Assembly (NCBI RefSeq): GCF_004785955.1
Contig: NZ_SJER01000004.1
Span: forward strand, 124,001 to 188,000
Source of the DNA: Halostella litorea
GTDB taxonomy: Archaea; Halobacteriota; Halobacteria; Halobacteriales; Natronoarchaeaceae
Length of the DNA: 64,000 bases
Direction of reading: 5' to 3'
Made by a program: the position numbers and the translations under genes
Part shown: positions 27,897 through 37,268 of the stretch, one piece after another
Layout: each line of letters opens with the position of its first letter
Numbering within the stretch: the first letter of the stretch is position 1
The notes under the pieces: model-generated
What the model was told of the DNA's origin: nothing
What the model saw: the letters and a program-made list of their open reading frames with translations, nothing else
The model's database searches: none

Positions 27897-29390
27897 ATGG
27901 CAAGCTTTGACAGTGTAGCCGTCGGTCTGGTCGGCTACTTGATACTGGTCGCTGGAATCGGTTATTGGGGGTCGAAACGGGTCGAAAACGAGTCGGACTT
28001 CTTCCTCGGCGGGGAGAAGCTCCCGGGCTGGGCGCTGGCGCTCTCGGAGCGGAGTTCCGACATGTCCGGGTGGCTCCTGCTCGGCCTCCCGGGGCTCGCC
28101 TGGGCCACCGGCCTCTCCTCGGTCTGGGTGATCGTCGGCGCGGCCGGCGGGGCCATCTTCCAGTGGGTCGTTTACTCGCGCCCGTTCATGGAGGGCCGGA
28201 AGGAGACGGGCGCGGTGACGCCGGTCGGCCTGCTAGCCGAGAAGATCCCGGGCGACTCGCCGGTCATCAGAGCGCTGCCGGCGCTGGTCACCTTCGTGTT
28301 CTTCATGGGCTACGTCGGGTCGCAGTTCATCGCCGGCGGGACGATATTCCAGGACGTGTTCGGCGTCAGCGCGACGGTCGGCCTGCTGGTCGTCGCCGCC
28401 CTCATCATCCTCTACTCGTTCGCCGGCGGCTTCCTGGCGGTCGTCTGGACCGACGCGATGCAGGCGTTGCTGATGGTGTTTACCCTCATCCTCCTGCCGG
28501 GCATGCTCCTGGTCCAGGTGCTGACCGACCCCTCCCTCTCGATCATGGGGTCGCTCGAAGCCGCCGGCGACGGGCGCGCATCCTGGTTCGGCGGCGCGAC
28601 CGGGTCCGCGGCGCTCCTGATCCTGGGGACGAACCTCAGTTGGTTCTTCGCGACGCTCGGGGGCTATCCCCACCTCGACGCGCGGTTGATGGCGGTCCGG
28701 AGCGAGTCCGACCGCCGGACGGCGATCGTCGTGTCCACCGTCTGGGGCGTCCTCACCGCCATCGGCGCGGTGCTCCTCGGGCTCCTGGCCCGGACCCTCC
28801 ACGGTGCGCCGAGCACGCTGGAAGGGAACCGCGAGATGGTCCTCTCGTTCATGGTCACCGAGCACACGCCCGGCTTCCTCAGCGGGATCCTGCTTGCGGG
28901 CGCGCTGGCCGCGATGATGTCGACGGCGGACTCGCAGCTGGTCGTCGCGAGTTCGGCGGCCGCACACGACGTCTACAGCAAGATCCTCAACGAGGGCAAG
29001 GAGTTCAGCGAGAAGGTCCAGCTCCGGATCTCCCGCATCGGCACGCTCGTCGTCGGGACGGTCGGGCTCGCGGTCGCGTACTTCTCCGAGAGCCTCGTGT
29101 ACACGCTGGTGAGCTACTCGGCGACTGGCCTGTTCTCCGCGTTCGGCCCGGCGTTTACCCTCCTGTTCTTCTGGGGGGACAACCTCTCCAAACACGGGCT
29201 CGTCGCCGCGTTCCTCGCGGGGCCGGCTGTGACGGTCGCGTGGATCACGCTCGGGCTGACGGACATGGTGACCGTGCGTCTGGTCGCCCCGCCCGCCGGC
29301 TTCGCCGCCGCGATCATCGCCTCGCTCGTCTGGCCGCGGTCGGAGCAGCCGTCGTCGGAGCCGGACGGGGTGGCCGCGGCGCAGGACTGA
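27897..29390 (+). CDS. putP: sodium/solute symporter (SSS family, PutP-like), copy 1
   Basis: 497 residues, about 13 membrane spans. The first span is VAVGLVGYLILVAGIGYWG, followed by the SSS hallmark DFFLGGEKLPGWALALSERSS. GGFLAVVWTDAMQALLM is the conserved TM5-6 region, and AAMMSTADSQLVVASSAAAHDVY gives the Na2 site serine/threonine residues. PutP transporters import proline with sodium. Its position directly after the RocA-type gene supports proline or a proline-like substrate. It is a close paralogue of the symporter at 38354-39850. Confidence 0.9.
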   Translation: MASFDSVAVGLVGYLILVAGIGYWGSKRVENESDFFLGGEKLPGWALALSERSSDMSGWLLLGLPGLAWATGLSSVWVIVGAAGGAIFQWVVYSRPFMEGRKETGAVTPVGLLAEKIPGDSPVIRALPALVTFVFFMGYVGSQFIAGGTIFQDVFGVSATVGLLVVAALIILYSFAGGFLAVVWTDAMQALLMVFTLILLPGMLLVQVLTDPSLSIMGSLEAAGDGRASWFGGATGSAALLILGTNLSWFFATLGGYPHLDARLMAVRSESDRRTAIVVSTVWGVLTAIGAVLLGLLARTLHGAPSTLEGNREMVLSFMVTEHTPGFLSGILLAGALAAMMSTADSQLVVASSAAAHDVYSKILNEGKEFSEKVQLRISRIGTLVVGTVGLAVAYFSESLVYTLVSYSATGLFSAFGPAFTLLFFWGDNLSKHGLVAAFLAGPAVTVAWITLGLTDMVTVRLVAPPAGFAAAIIASLVWPRSEQPSSEPDGVAAAQD

Positions 29391-29599
29391 CCCTCCCTCC
29401 CGAGCAGGGCATCCGAGCCGACCCGTTCCCCTGAGCACTGCGGTCTACGGAGGCACCTCCCGTTACGCCCCGTTCCCGGGGTCGCCGAATCGGGCACAGC
29501 CGGGCAGCCGTGCGCGTAGCGACGTCCCGGGAGCCGTAGAGATACAGCCCGTACCACCGGTAGCTTTTTGTAATCTAATTGCTTCTTGCCGGGTGTACG

Positions 29600-29746
29600 A
29601 TGGAGTTAGATCGACTCGGGGCGAACAGCCCTGCCAGCAAGGAGCCGCTGTTCGACTGTCCGGACTGTGAGACGAAACTCGACCGGGAGAATGGGTTCTT
29701 GGCCTGTCCGGAGTGTGGATGGGTGCCAAAGCACGGGTCGGACTGA
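29600..29746 (+). CDS. 48-residue CPxC zinc-ribbon microprotein
   Basis: ATG at 29600 to TGA at 29746, 48 residues. Two knuckles, CPDC and CPEC, are separated by 12 residues, giving the compact zinc-ribbon of haloarchaeal zinc-finger microproteins. The C-terminus is GWVPKHGSD. An AT-rich TTTTTGTAATC at 29566-29576 lies about 28 bp upstream and can serve as promoter. Such proteins are reported in haloarchaea as regulators of diverse physiology, but the partner here is unknown. It resembles the 35-residue protein at 43745 in both its ending and its knuckle spacing. Confidence 0.75.
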   Translation: MELDRLGANSPASKEPLFDCPDCETKLDRENGFLACPECGWVPKHGSD

Positions 29747-29964
29747 ACCGCACGGAGCGGCCGGACGAGGAGTACAGCGGATACACTGAACGCGGCGAGC
29801 ACCGCGACGCTAAGCGGTAGCCGGTCGGCACGTGCAGGACCCGCTCGGCCGAACCGATAGCGGCACCGTTCCTCTATTCACAGCGAGCGGAGAGCCATCG
29901 GTCGCCGCAAAGCACGCGGTCGCCGACCGGCCTACAGGGAGAGATGGAGTTCGCGACCGCCGTC

Positions 29965-31119
29965 TCAGTCAATGACCGTCCCCTCTTCGAGCCGTGTTCC
30001 CCGTTCGAAGCGGTCGGACGTCAGCGACGAGATGTCGACGAGCGAGGGGGAGCCGTCGACGATGATCTCGGAGACGAGCTGGCCGGCCGCCGGCGACTGC
30101 ATGAACCCGTGGCCGGAGAACCCGGCGGCGACGACGAAGCCGGGGATCGTCTCCTCGATTATCGGGTGGTGGTCGGGCGTCATCGAGTACAGGCCGGCCC
30201 AGCCCTCCTTCACGGCCGTCTCCGGGCCGAAGTTCCCCGCGACGTCCGACAGCCCCTCGATCACCTGCGCGGACCAGTCGAGCGACACCTGCTTCGGGAA
30301 CCCGTCCGGGCTCATGTCCGGGTCCGCCTCGTCGAAGTGGCCGCCACAGACGACCGCGCCGTTGCGCTCCGGGCGGAAGTGGACGCCGCGGTCCTGGTCG
30401 ATCGTGAACGGGACGGAGCTGTCGACCGGCGTGTCCGGGTCGGCCACCATCAGCTGTCGGCGCTTCGGCGAGATGGGGAGGTCGACGCCGGCCAGTTTCG
30501 CGACCTTCGCCGCCCAGGGCCCCGCGGCGTTGACCATGTAGTCCGCGTCGAGCGTCTCCTCGGCCGTCTCGACGCCGGTGACGCGACCGGTCGCGTCCTT
30601 GCGGACGTCGACCGCCTCGGTCTTCGTCCGGATGTCGACGCCCGCCGCGTCCGCCGCCGTCGAGAACCCCTGCAGCGCGAGGTGGGGGTCGGCGAACCCG
30701 TCGGCCGGCGAGTACGAGGCCGCCACGAAGTTCTCCGCGTACAGTTCCGGGCAGAGCTCCGCCGCCTCGTCCGGGTCCAGCATCTCGCTGTCGACGCCGA
30801 CCTCGTTCTGTTTCCTGACGTTCTCCTCGAACCGTTCGGCGGTCTCCTCCTCCCGCGCCAGGAACATGTACCCCGGCCGGCGGTACGCGATGTCGGTGTC
30901 GAACTCCTCCTCGAACGTCTCCCAGACCTCCATGCTCTCCATCGAGAGCCTGGCGCTGACGGGCGAGGAGAACTGCGCACGTATCCCGCCGTTGGCGCGG
31001 TCGGTGCTTCCGTTACCGAGGTTCCCCTTCTCCAAGAGGGTGACCTCCGCCCCGCTCCGGCCGAGGTAGTACGCGGATGCAATACCTATGATGCCGCCAC
31101 CAATCACTACGACTTGCAC
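29965..31119 (-). CDS. FAD-dependent oxidoreductase (DAO family, sarcosine/proline/hydroxyproline-type)
   Basis: 384 residues, GTG start. The dinucleotide loop is VVVIGGGIIGIASAYYLG with LLEKG as the acidic end of the second strand, then DRANGGIRAQFSSPVS, the DAO-family segment that follows the Rossmann loop. Near the C-terminus a VVAAGFSGHGFMQSPAAGQLV motif contacts FAD. It would oxidise a secondary or D-amino acid (sarcosine, glycine betaine derivative, D-proline or hydroxyproline) and pass electrons to oxygen or EtfAB. A TATA-like ATATTTTTAATCCC (31140-31153, minus) suits a leaderless start. The substrate is unresolved; context favours an imino acid. Confidence 0.85.
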   Translation of the reverse strand: MQVVVIGGGIIGIASAYYLGRSGAEVTLLEKGNLGNGSTDRANGGIRAQFSSPVSARLSMESMEVWETFEEEFDTDIAYRRPGYMFLAREEETAERFEENVRKQNEVGVDSEMLDPDEAAELCPELYAENFVAASYSPADGFADPHLALQGFSTAADAAGVDIRTKTEAVDVRKDATGRVTGVETAEETLDADYMVNAAGPWAAKVAKLAGVDLPISPKRRQLMVADPDTPVDSSVPFTIDQDRGVHFRPERNGAVVCGGHFDEADPDMSPDGFPKQVSLDWSAQVIEGLSDVAGNFGPETAVKEGWAGLYSMTPDHHPIIEETIPGFVVAAGFSGHGFMQSPAAGQLVSEIIVDGSPSLVDISSLTSDRFERGTRLEEGTVID

Positions 31120-31391
31120 AACCTATATCTAAAACCGTGGGATTAAAAATATTTGCTAGATACCAGCGCTTGCGACGGCCTGATCGGTCGGACCGGCGCC
31201 GCGGCCGGCGGAAGCGCTCGCTTAGACGGCCACCGACGGGACCGCCACACGGGGGCGGGATCGGCCGCATAGTGAACAGGGGCCGAACGGGGAGAGGGGG
31301 ACCGGCGGTGTCGCTCGCCCCGACGTGCCTCCCTGCCCCCGGCGTGCCAAAAGTATTATAGTCGTCGTGGGGCACCCTACAACCGTCGACG

Positions 31392-31736
31392 ATGAAAGCC
31401 ACTACCATAGAGGACGCGGAAACGTACGAACCGGAGGAGGGCTGGCAGCGGAAGTCGCTGGCGGAGAGCGACCGGTTCTCCTTCGAGTGGTTCGAGAAGC
31501 CCCCGGGCCACTCCTCGCCGATGCACGACCACGAGAACGAGCAGGTCTGTGTCGTGCTGAAGGGCGAACTGACCATCTACACGGAGGACGACGAGGTGAC
31601 GCTCACGGAACACGACGCCGCCCATCTGGAGTCGTGGGAGGAACACCGCGTGGAAAACACCGGCGACGAACTGGCGATCGGGCTCGACGTGTTCGCGCCC
31701 GGGCGGAGCTTCGACTTCTGGACCGACAGGGAGTAA
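31392..31736 (+). CDS. cupin-domain protein
   Basis: 114 residues, one cupin barrel. Motif 1 includes HSSPMHDHENEQVCVVLKGELTIY with two His and a Glu as metal ligands; motif 2 is HDAAHLESWEEHRVENTG. The N-terminus has WFEKPPGHSS. Ligand unknown. A TATA-like AAAAGTATTATAG near 31349-31361 is about 35 bp upstream. It is divergent from the DAO-family gene, with which it may share regulation; no direct proof. Confidence 0.85.
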   Translation: MKATTIEDAETYEPEEGWQRKSLAESDRFSFEWFEKPPGHSSPMHDHENEQVCVVLKGELTIYTEDDEVTLTEHDAAHLESWEEHRVENTGDELAIGLDVFAPGRSFDFWTDRE

Positions 31737-31860
31737 CCCGTCGTCGGTTCGCCGTGCCCTCGGGGTTACGGGGAGCCGGGTCCAACCGCACTGTGCGGTC
31801 GCTGTTCGGGTCCGAGCGACGCGTGTCCGAAACTGAGACGTTCGATTCCCGCCGGGGCCG

Positions 31861-32649
31861 TTACTCGGCCAGGCCGGCGAGGTCCATGGCTTCCGGGACG
31901 TCCGCGTCGTCGTGGACGATGGTGGAGACGCCGCGGGCCATCGCCTCAGGGTCGTCGTGCTGGAACACCGACCGGCCCATGGAGACGCCCGCCGCGCCGG
32001 CGTCGACCGCCCCGCGCACGTTCCGGAGCATCTGGCGGTCGGTCTGCGGGTCGCCGCCCGCCATGATGACGGGGATGCCGACCGCGTCCGCGACGGTCCC
32101 GTACGACTCCGCGTCGCCCGAGTAGGCGGTCTTCGCGACGTCCGCGCCCATCTCCTCGGCGATCCGCACGGCGTGTGCCAGGTTCTCCGCGTCGTGTTCG
32201 TCGACGCCGGGGCCCCGGGCGTACGTCATCGCGAGCACGGGCATCCCGTACTCGTGGGCCGTCTCCGTGACCGACGCCAGGTCCTCCAGTTGGCGGGGCT
32301 CGTGGTTGCTCCCGATGTTCAGGTGCATCGAGACGGCGTCCGCGCCGGCGCGGATGGCCTCGCGGACCGTGCCGGTCATCCGCTTGTCGTTCGCGTCCGG
32401 CCCCATCGTCGTCGACGCGTTCAGGTGGACGACGTACCCCTTCCCGTTCTTGTTCGAGTGTACGCGGCCGGCCAGTCCTTTCTGTGTCAGTACGCTGTCG
32501 GCCCCGCCCCGTGTCACCGCGTCGATCGTCGATTCGATGTCCCTGAGGCCTTTCGTCGCCCCGATCGTGATCCCGTGGTCCATCGGAACGTTGACCATCT
32601 TCCCGTCCGTCGAAATGCGCTCCAGTCGTGCGGTCAGACCTGCTGTCAT
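31861..32649 (-). CDS. 2-amino-3,7-dideoxy-D-threo-hept-6-ulosonate synthase / class I fructose-bisphosphate aldolase family
   Basis: 262 residues, TIM barrel. MDHGITIG (Asp24) is the N-terminal catalytic aspartate region, TYARG carries Tyr143, and DVAKTAYSG contains the Schiff-base Lys173. The C-terminal phosphate-binding loop is VGIPVIMAGGDP plus GAAGVSMGRSVFQ. In archaea this family includes ADH synthase (first step of the alternative 3-dehydroquinate route to aromatic amino acids) and class I FBP aldolase; the two cannot be separated confidently by eye. An isolated leftward gene, apparently unrelated to its neighbours. Confidence 0.82.
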   Translation of the reverse strand: MTAGLTARLERISTDGKMVNVPMDHGITIGATKGLRDIESTIDAVTRGGADSVLTQKGLAGRVHSNKNGKGYVVHLNASTTMGPDANDKRMTGTVREAIRAGADAVSMHLNIGSNHEPRQLEDLASVTETAHEYGMPVLAMTYARGPGVDEHDAENLAHAVRIAEEMGADVAKTAYSGDAESYGTVADAVGIPVIMAGGDPQTDRQMLRNVRGAVDAGAAGVSMGRSVFQHDDPEAMARGVSTIVHDDADVPEAMDLAGLAE

Positions 32650-32838
32650 GGATCAATAGCGGTCCAACGGGAACTTAACTCATTTGACTTCGGTAGCCAT
32701 TACCAACTCGTTCACCGCGAGCGATAGGTTGCCCGGGTTCGCCGGGAGCGCGGGCCGGGGCGTTCGGTCGCCGGCTTCCGATTGTGACGACCGCACGATT
32801 CAAGTTGCTATACGAGAGTGGGTGTGATGGAGTAACAG

Positions 32839-33639
32839 ATGAAGGTTCTTGTCACGGTCAAAGAGGTGGCTATCGTCGAGGACGGCTTCGAGATCGCCGG
32901 CACGGAAGTCGACGACACCTACCTCGGCTACGACCTCAACGAGTGGGACGACTACGCCGTCGAGGAGGCCGTTCAACTGGCCGAGGCCGGGGACGACGTG
33001 GAGGTCGTCGCGGTCACCATCGGCCCCGAGCGCAGCGAGGAGACGATCCGGATGGCGCTGGCGAAGGGCGCGGACCGCGCGGTCCGGGTCTGGGACGACG
33101 CCATCGCGGACGTGGAACTGTTAGACGTGGAGACGAAAGCCCGGCTGCTGGGGGCCGTCGTCGAGCAGGAGGAGCCCGACCTCGTGCTGTCGGGCGTCCA
33201 GGCCAACGACGACAGCTTCGGCGCGACCGGGGTCGCGCTCGCCGAGACGGTCGGCTTCCAGTGGGCGGCGGTCGTGAACGCGCTCGACACCGGGACGGTC
33301 CTGGAGGAGGGCGTCGCCTCGGTTCGCCGCGAACTCGAGGGCGGCGTCGAGGAACTGACCGACGTCGACCTCCCGGCGGTGCTGACGATCCAGACGGGGA
33401 TCAACGAGCCGCGCTACGCCAGCCTGCGGGGCATTCGACAGGCCCAGTCCAAGGAGATCGACACGCGGACGGTCGCGGACCTGGGGCTGGACGCGAGCGT
33501 CGCCGAGTCCAGCCTCGACGTCACCGCGATGTACGAGCCCGAGAGCGAGAGCGACGCGGAGTACTTCGACGGCGACCCCGACGAGCAGGCCGCACAGTTG
33601 GCCGACGTCCTCGTCGAGAAAGGGGTGGTCTCAGAATGA
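32839..33639 (+). CDS. etfB: electron transfer flavoprotein beta subunit
   Basis: 266 residues. It begins KVLVTVKEVAI, and DLNEWDDYAVEEAVQLAE is the EtfB AMP/FAD-facing segment; TIGPERSEETIRMALAKGADRAVRV and LPAVLTIQTGINEPRYASLRGI are standard EtfB blocks. With EtfA it accepts electrons from FAD-dependent dehydrogenases. TATA-like CTATACG near 32810 lies about 27 bp upstream. The stop overlaps the etfA start (ATGA). Confidence 0.93.
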   Translation: MKVLVTVKEVAIVEDGFEIAGTEVDDTYLGYDLNEWDDYAVEEAVQLAEAGDDVEVVAVTIGPERSEETIRMALAKGADRAVRVWDDAIADVELLDVETKARLLGAVVEQEEPDLVLSGVQANDDSFGATGVALAETVGFQWAAVVNALDTGTVLEEGVASVRRELEGGVEELTDVDLPAVLTIQTGINEPRYASLRGIRQAQSKEIDTRTVADLGLDASVAESSLDVTAMYEPESESDAEYFDGDPDEQAAQLADVLVEKGVVSE

Positions 33640-34610
33640 CCGTCCTCGTCGTCGCCGACCACCGGCGCGGCGAACTCCGGGACGTGTCGTTCGAGCTCCT
33701 GACGGCGGGGCGCGAACTCGCTGACGCCGCCGGGGCCGAACTGCACGCGGCCGTCATCTCCGGGGACACGGACGCGTTCGCGGACGAACTGAACCGGGAG
33801 GGCGTCGACGCGGTCCACGCCGTCGACCACGGCGAGGAGTTCAACCACGACGTGTACGCGCAGGCAGCGACCGCGCTCGCCGACGACCTGGCGGCGGAGT
33901 TCCTCGTCGTGCCCAACAGCGTCAACGGGCTGGACTACGCGCCCGCCGTGGCGACCCGGCTCGACCGGCCGTACGTCTCCGACGCGGTCGGCCTCGACTA
34001 CGCGGACGGCACGCTCGAAGTCACGCGGGAGATGTACGGCTCGAAGGTCGAGACGACCGTCGCGGTCGACGACGGGCCGTTCGTGGTCTCCGTCCGCGGC
34101 GCGGAGTGGCCGCCCGCCGAGGGCACCGGCGACGCCGCCGTCCGCGCGTTCGACGCCGACGTCGACGAGGCCGCCGTCGGCTCGACGGTGCGGGGCTTCG
34201 AGGAGGTCGGCGGCGGCGGCGACGTCGACATCGGCGAGGCGGAGTTCCTGGTCTCGATCGGCCGGGGCATCGAGGAGGAGGAGAACCTCGAACTCGTCGA
34301 GGAACTCGTCGACGCCACGGACGCGATGCTGTCGTCGTCCCGGCCGATCGTCGACAACGGCTGGCTGCCGAAGAACCGCCAGGTCGGCCAGTCGGGCAAG
34401 CAGGTGTCCCCGGACGTCTACCTCGCGATCGGCATCTCCGGTGCCGTCCAGCACGTCGCCGGCATGAAAACCAGCGACACGATCGTCGCCATCAACACCG
34501 ACCCCAACGCCCCGATCTTCGACATCGCCGACTACGGCATCGTCGGCGACCTCTTCGACGTCGTGCCCGAACTCGTCGAACAGTTCGGCGGCGATCCGCC
34601 CGACGTCTGA
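33636..34610 (+). CDS. etfA: electron transfer flavoprotein alpha subunit
   Basis: 324 residues. The C-terminal FAD domain is clear: [22 protein letters not shown], then [21 protein letters not shown] and [19 protein letters not shown]. The start at 33636 ([16 protein letters not shown]) overlaps etfB by four bases. No insertion of extra Fe-S or other domain is present, so this is a plain electron carrier, which would hand electrons to the Fe-S oxidoreductase at 20392. Confidence 0.93.
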   Translation: MTVLVVADHRRGELRDVSFELLTAGRELADAAGAELHAAVISGDTDAFADELNREGVDAVHAVDHGEEFNHDVYAQAATALADDLAAEFLVVPNSVNGLDYAPAVATRLDRPYVSDAVGLDYADGTLEVTREMYGSKVETTVAVDDGPFVVSVRGAEWPPAEGTGDAAVRAFDADVDEAAVGSTVRGFEEVGGGGDVDIGEAEFLVSIGRGIEEEENLELVEELVDATDAMLSSSRPIVDNGWLPKNRQVGQSGKQVSPDVYLAIGISGAVQHVAGMKTSDTIVAINTDPNAPIFDIADYGIVGDLFDVVPELVEQFGGDPPDV

Positions 34611-35024
34611 CCGGGCGCTGGCGGTGTGCAGGCGGGATTTTCCGGAGGCCGAGACGGACATTTCAGTCCACAGATCAACGGGACGGGCTCGCCACGCCAC
34701 GCTCGGCGACGGTCGACGCGTTTTGCACTTACTCACTCGCGATCAGGCGGGTGTGCCGGACCGCGTGCAGCCGCTTGGATCCCCAGCCAAACGGCCTATT
34801 AAGGCGTGTAGATATTCCGTTCGTTTAAATAGGTGTCGGGTGTTAGCATGGGGTATCCCGCGGCCGCGAGTCGGAAGTTCTCAGGGACGGTCGCTGGGCC
34901 ACCGGGCAGTACCGCCCGAGTGGCCCCATGGGCCGGGCGGGATCCGGCCGAGACGACGCCGGATAGGGGCGAATATCGACCCCGGGGAAACCTATTTATG
35001 GGATATCGAACATTCCAATGAACG
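34611..35024. other. intergenic region with opposed promoter-like repeats
   Basis: 414 bp without a convincing gene. TAAATAGGT (34826-34834) and ACCTATTTA (34989-34997) form a 9-bp inverted repeat about 150 bp apart. The right copy is TATA-like and lies about 30 bp before the ATG at 35025, so it probably drives the HTH gene. The left copy reads as TTTAAATAGG and could be a second promoter for an unannotated transcript. Confidence 0.45.
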
Positions 35025-35300
35025 ATGGTCGGAGCCCAAAAGCAGTCGATCCAGAGTCCCTTTTCCACGAGGACCGAGTCCACGCTCAGGGACGAAGCGC
35101 CCAGCACGAAGTTAGTAGCGTACGCGCTCAAACAGCGGGACGACCTCACGATAGACGGGCTCAGCGAGTGCACCCTGCTCCCGCCCCGAACGATCCGGTA
35201 CGCGTTACAGAACCTCGAGGAGGCCGAACTCATCGACACCGAACAGTGCCTGACCGACGCCAGGCGGAAGAGCTACCGCTGGAGCGGCACGAACGAGTGA
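35025..35300 (+). CDS. small winged-helix DNA-binding protein
   Basis: 91 residues. A single winged-helix domain (about 25-88): KLVAYALKQRDDLTIDGLS then LLPPRTIRYALQNLEEAELI as recognition helix, and DARRKSYRWSG as wing. It resembles small haloarchaeal MarR/TrmB-like regulators without a sensor domain. It lies between etfBA and the 900-bp gap before the pyrroline-carboxylate reductase gene, so it may regulate either; there is no direct evidence. Confidence 0.8.
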   Translation: MVGAQKQSIQSPFSTRTESTLRDEAPSTKLVAYALKQRDDLTIDGLSECTLLPPRTIRYALQNLEEAELIDTEQCLTDARRKSYRWSGTNE

Positions 35301-36200
35301 GCCCCGGACGCCGGAGTCGTACGTCTCGCGAGGAACCGCTGAGCCGACGGGTCGGCCACGCTGTGAAAGTCCAGTCGGGGAGCCGCCGCGCACGGTCGTC
35401 CTCGGGCACAGCGGCGTTCCCCTCGATCCCGCACCCCATATAAACGTCTGTATATTCAAGACTATGATACACAATGGCACATCCGGGTCGCGGGCCGCGA
35501 ACTCCCCTGTCCGCCCGCCGAACCGCGCGGCCGGGCGACAGTATGGTGGGTTTAACACGGGCCCGTGCCGCGGATCCGCCTTGGTCCCGCCGCATCGCTG
35601 CCCGCGCCTGCGGGAGTGCCGCCGACGGCGTCCATCAACCAAATTACAATCATACTATTGTAAACCCATGTTGTGCGGCCGCTCTTATAGGTTTCAAATA
35701 TCACGGGACACACGAGGTACTGGTCGCCGTTCTGACGGGTCCTCGACAGGCAGTCGGGTCGTTCTACGCGTCCAATGATGTGCGATCCACACATTACAGA
35801 CGGACCTTCGGATCCGTGTGTCATGCTCCCGTGTCTTGACATCGCCGGGTCGAGGAGGGAGACTGGCGCTCTGAGGTCCCACCGGTCGCGTCGTCCGTTC
35901 TGAACCCACCGCATTCGGTCACTCAGAAGGGATCTTTGCGGACGCAACGGCACCGGGGATCAACTCCATCCAAGTGAGCGGCCAGGCAGTTTCAGTCATC
36001 GGTTCACTCGCCATTGGAACGCCGTTACGACGGGTAGAACAGTATAGAAGTGGGGCCTCTTCACTAATCTATCGGCGTTCGATCCGCGACGTTCCTCTCC
36101 CGTCACCGTCGACCGCACGCCTCGGAGGACCGCCGCCGAGGAGACGAGTCAGGGACGGCCGCGTAGTAAGCTCTAAGGGAGGGAACGCTGACGTAGCAGT
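35301..36200. other. 900-bp region with no supported gene
   Basis: ORFs here have no recognisable domain and poor haloarchaeal composition. AT-rich patches occur at 35438-35480 (CATATAAACGTCTGTATATTC) and 35640-35710. The second contains an ATTAC-N12-GTAAA palindrome followed by a TATA-like CTCTTATAGG about 20 bp later, so a transcript probably begins near 35710. Possible contents are a long leader, a non-coding RNA, or a decayed gene. Confidence 0.5.
35642..35663. promoter_or_regulatory. ATTAC-N12-GTAAA palindromic element, copy 3
   Basis: ATTACAATCATACTATTGTAAA, with TTACAAT/ATTGTAA as perfect 7-bp arms at 35643-35649 and 35656-35662. The left 12 bases ATTACAATCATA match copies 1 and 2 with one change each. 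It lies about 20-25 bp before a TATA-like box. Confidence 0.6.
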
Positions 36201-37169
36201 ATGGTTCTGGTGCTATCAGGCGAGGACGTCGCCTCCCTCGTCAGTCTCCCCGACGTGGCGGCCGAGGTCGAACGCGCCCAGATCAAACAGGACGCGGGGG
36301 CGGCGGAGCGACCGAACCGCCCGCACTACCCGATCGGGCGGGGGCTCGACGGAAACGAACCGCTCGGAACGGGGCTGGCGATGCCCGCCTATATCCACGG
36401 GAGCGACCACTTCGCCACGAAACTGGTGAGCGTCCACGAGGGGAACCCGGAAGGGGTGCCGACGCTCCACTCACAGCTTCTCCTGGCCGACGCGCGCACC
36501 GGGCTGCCGGTGTCGATCATGGACGCCAACGGCGTCACGAACGCGCGGACGGGCTGTATCGGCGGGCTGGCCGCCCGGTCGCTGGCCGTCAGTCCGGTGG
36601 ATCTGGCCGTCATCGGCGCGGGCGTCCAGGCGCGGTGGCAGACCCGGGCGGTCGACGCGCTGTGTGACCTGCGGAGCGTCGCCATCTACGCCCCGAGCGA
36701 GTCGAAACACGCCGCCGCGGACGACCTCGCGTCGGAGGGGATCCCGGCCAGCGCGGCCGAGTCCGCGGAGTCGGCCGTCCGGGACGCGAACGTGGTGATA
36801 ACGGCGACGACGAGCACCGAGCCGGTGTTCCCCGCCGAGGCCGTCCGGGAGGGGACGCTGGTCGTCGGTATCGGAGCCTTCCGGCCGGAGATGCAGGAGA
36901 TCGAACCGGCCGTGTTCGACGCGGCCGCCCGGGTGTTCGCGGACGTTCCGAGCGAGGCGATCGAGACGGGCGACCTCGCCGCGACGTCGCTGACGGCGGA
37001 CCGGCTCGTTCCGCTGGGCGAGGCGTTCACCGGCGAGACGGGCCGGCGGGCGGACGACGAGGTGCTCGTCGTCGAGAGCGTCGGGAGCGCGGTGTTCGAC
37101 GCGGCGACCGCCGAACACGTCTACGGCCTGGCCCGTGACCGGGGCGTCGGGACGACGGTCGAACTGTGA
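36201..37169 (+). CDS. ornithine cyclodeaminase/mu-crystallin family, probable delta-1-pyrroline-2-carboxylate reductase
   Basis: 322 residues. The N-terminal substrate domain includes GTGLAMPAYIHGSDHFATKLVSVH with Lys74 at the conserved position. The NAD(P) loop is AVIGAGVQARWQTRAVDAL (about 135-153), and VGIGAFRPEMQEIEPAV plus a late DVLVVESVGSAVFD-like segment complete the OCD fold. OCD-family members act as ornithine cyclodeaminases, alanine dehydrogenases or reductases of cyclic imines. The adjacent Cys/Thr proline-racemase homologue (next gene) forms pyrroline-2-carboxylate, so reduction of this imine to L-proline is the most likely job. TATA-like CTCTAAGG lies ~25 bp before the start. 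Confidence 0.85.
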   Translation: MVLVLSGEDVASLVSLPDVAAEVERAQIKQDAGAAERPNRPHYPIGRGLDGNEPLGTGLAMPAYIHGSDHFATKLVSVHEGNPEGVPTLHSQLLLADARTGLPVSIMDANGVTNARTGCIGGLAARSLAVSPVDLAVIGAGVQARWQTRAVDALCDLRSVAIYAPSESKHAAADDLASEGIPASAAESAESAVRDANVVITATTSTEPVFPAEAVREGTLVVGIGAFRPEMQEIEPAVFDAAARVFADVPSEAIETGDLAATSLTADRLVPLGEAFTGETGRRADDEVLVVESVGSAVFDAATAEHVYGLARDRGVGTTVEL

Positions 37170-37236
37170 CGCGCCCGGCGCGGTCGTCCGGGCTCGCGGC
37201 CGCGGGACGGTCCCCGACGCGCCGCGTCGGCAAAGG

Positions 37237-37246
37237 AATATATATC
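37237..37246 (+). promoter_or_regulatory. TATA box of the hydroxyproline dehydratase gene
   Basis: GAATATATAT lies about 27 bp before the ATG at 37269, giving a leaderless transcript separate from the upstream reductase gene. Confidence 0.6.
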
Positions 37247-37268
37247 GTCGACCGGAAACCACCGGTCC

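Noticed and set aside
32784-34610. A 608-residue frame that would extend EtfA across etfB
   Set aside because: EtfB is the true product in the other frame, and EtfA begins at 33636 by homology and ATGA overlap.
35464-35953. ORFs of 104-133 residues in the gap before the pyrroline reductase gene
   Set aside because: No domain, mixed composition, overlapping frames on both strands, and they run across the palindromic element and TATA-like box.
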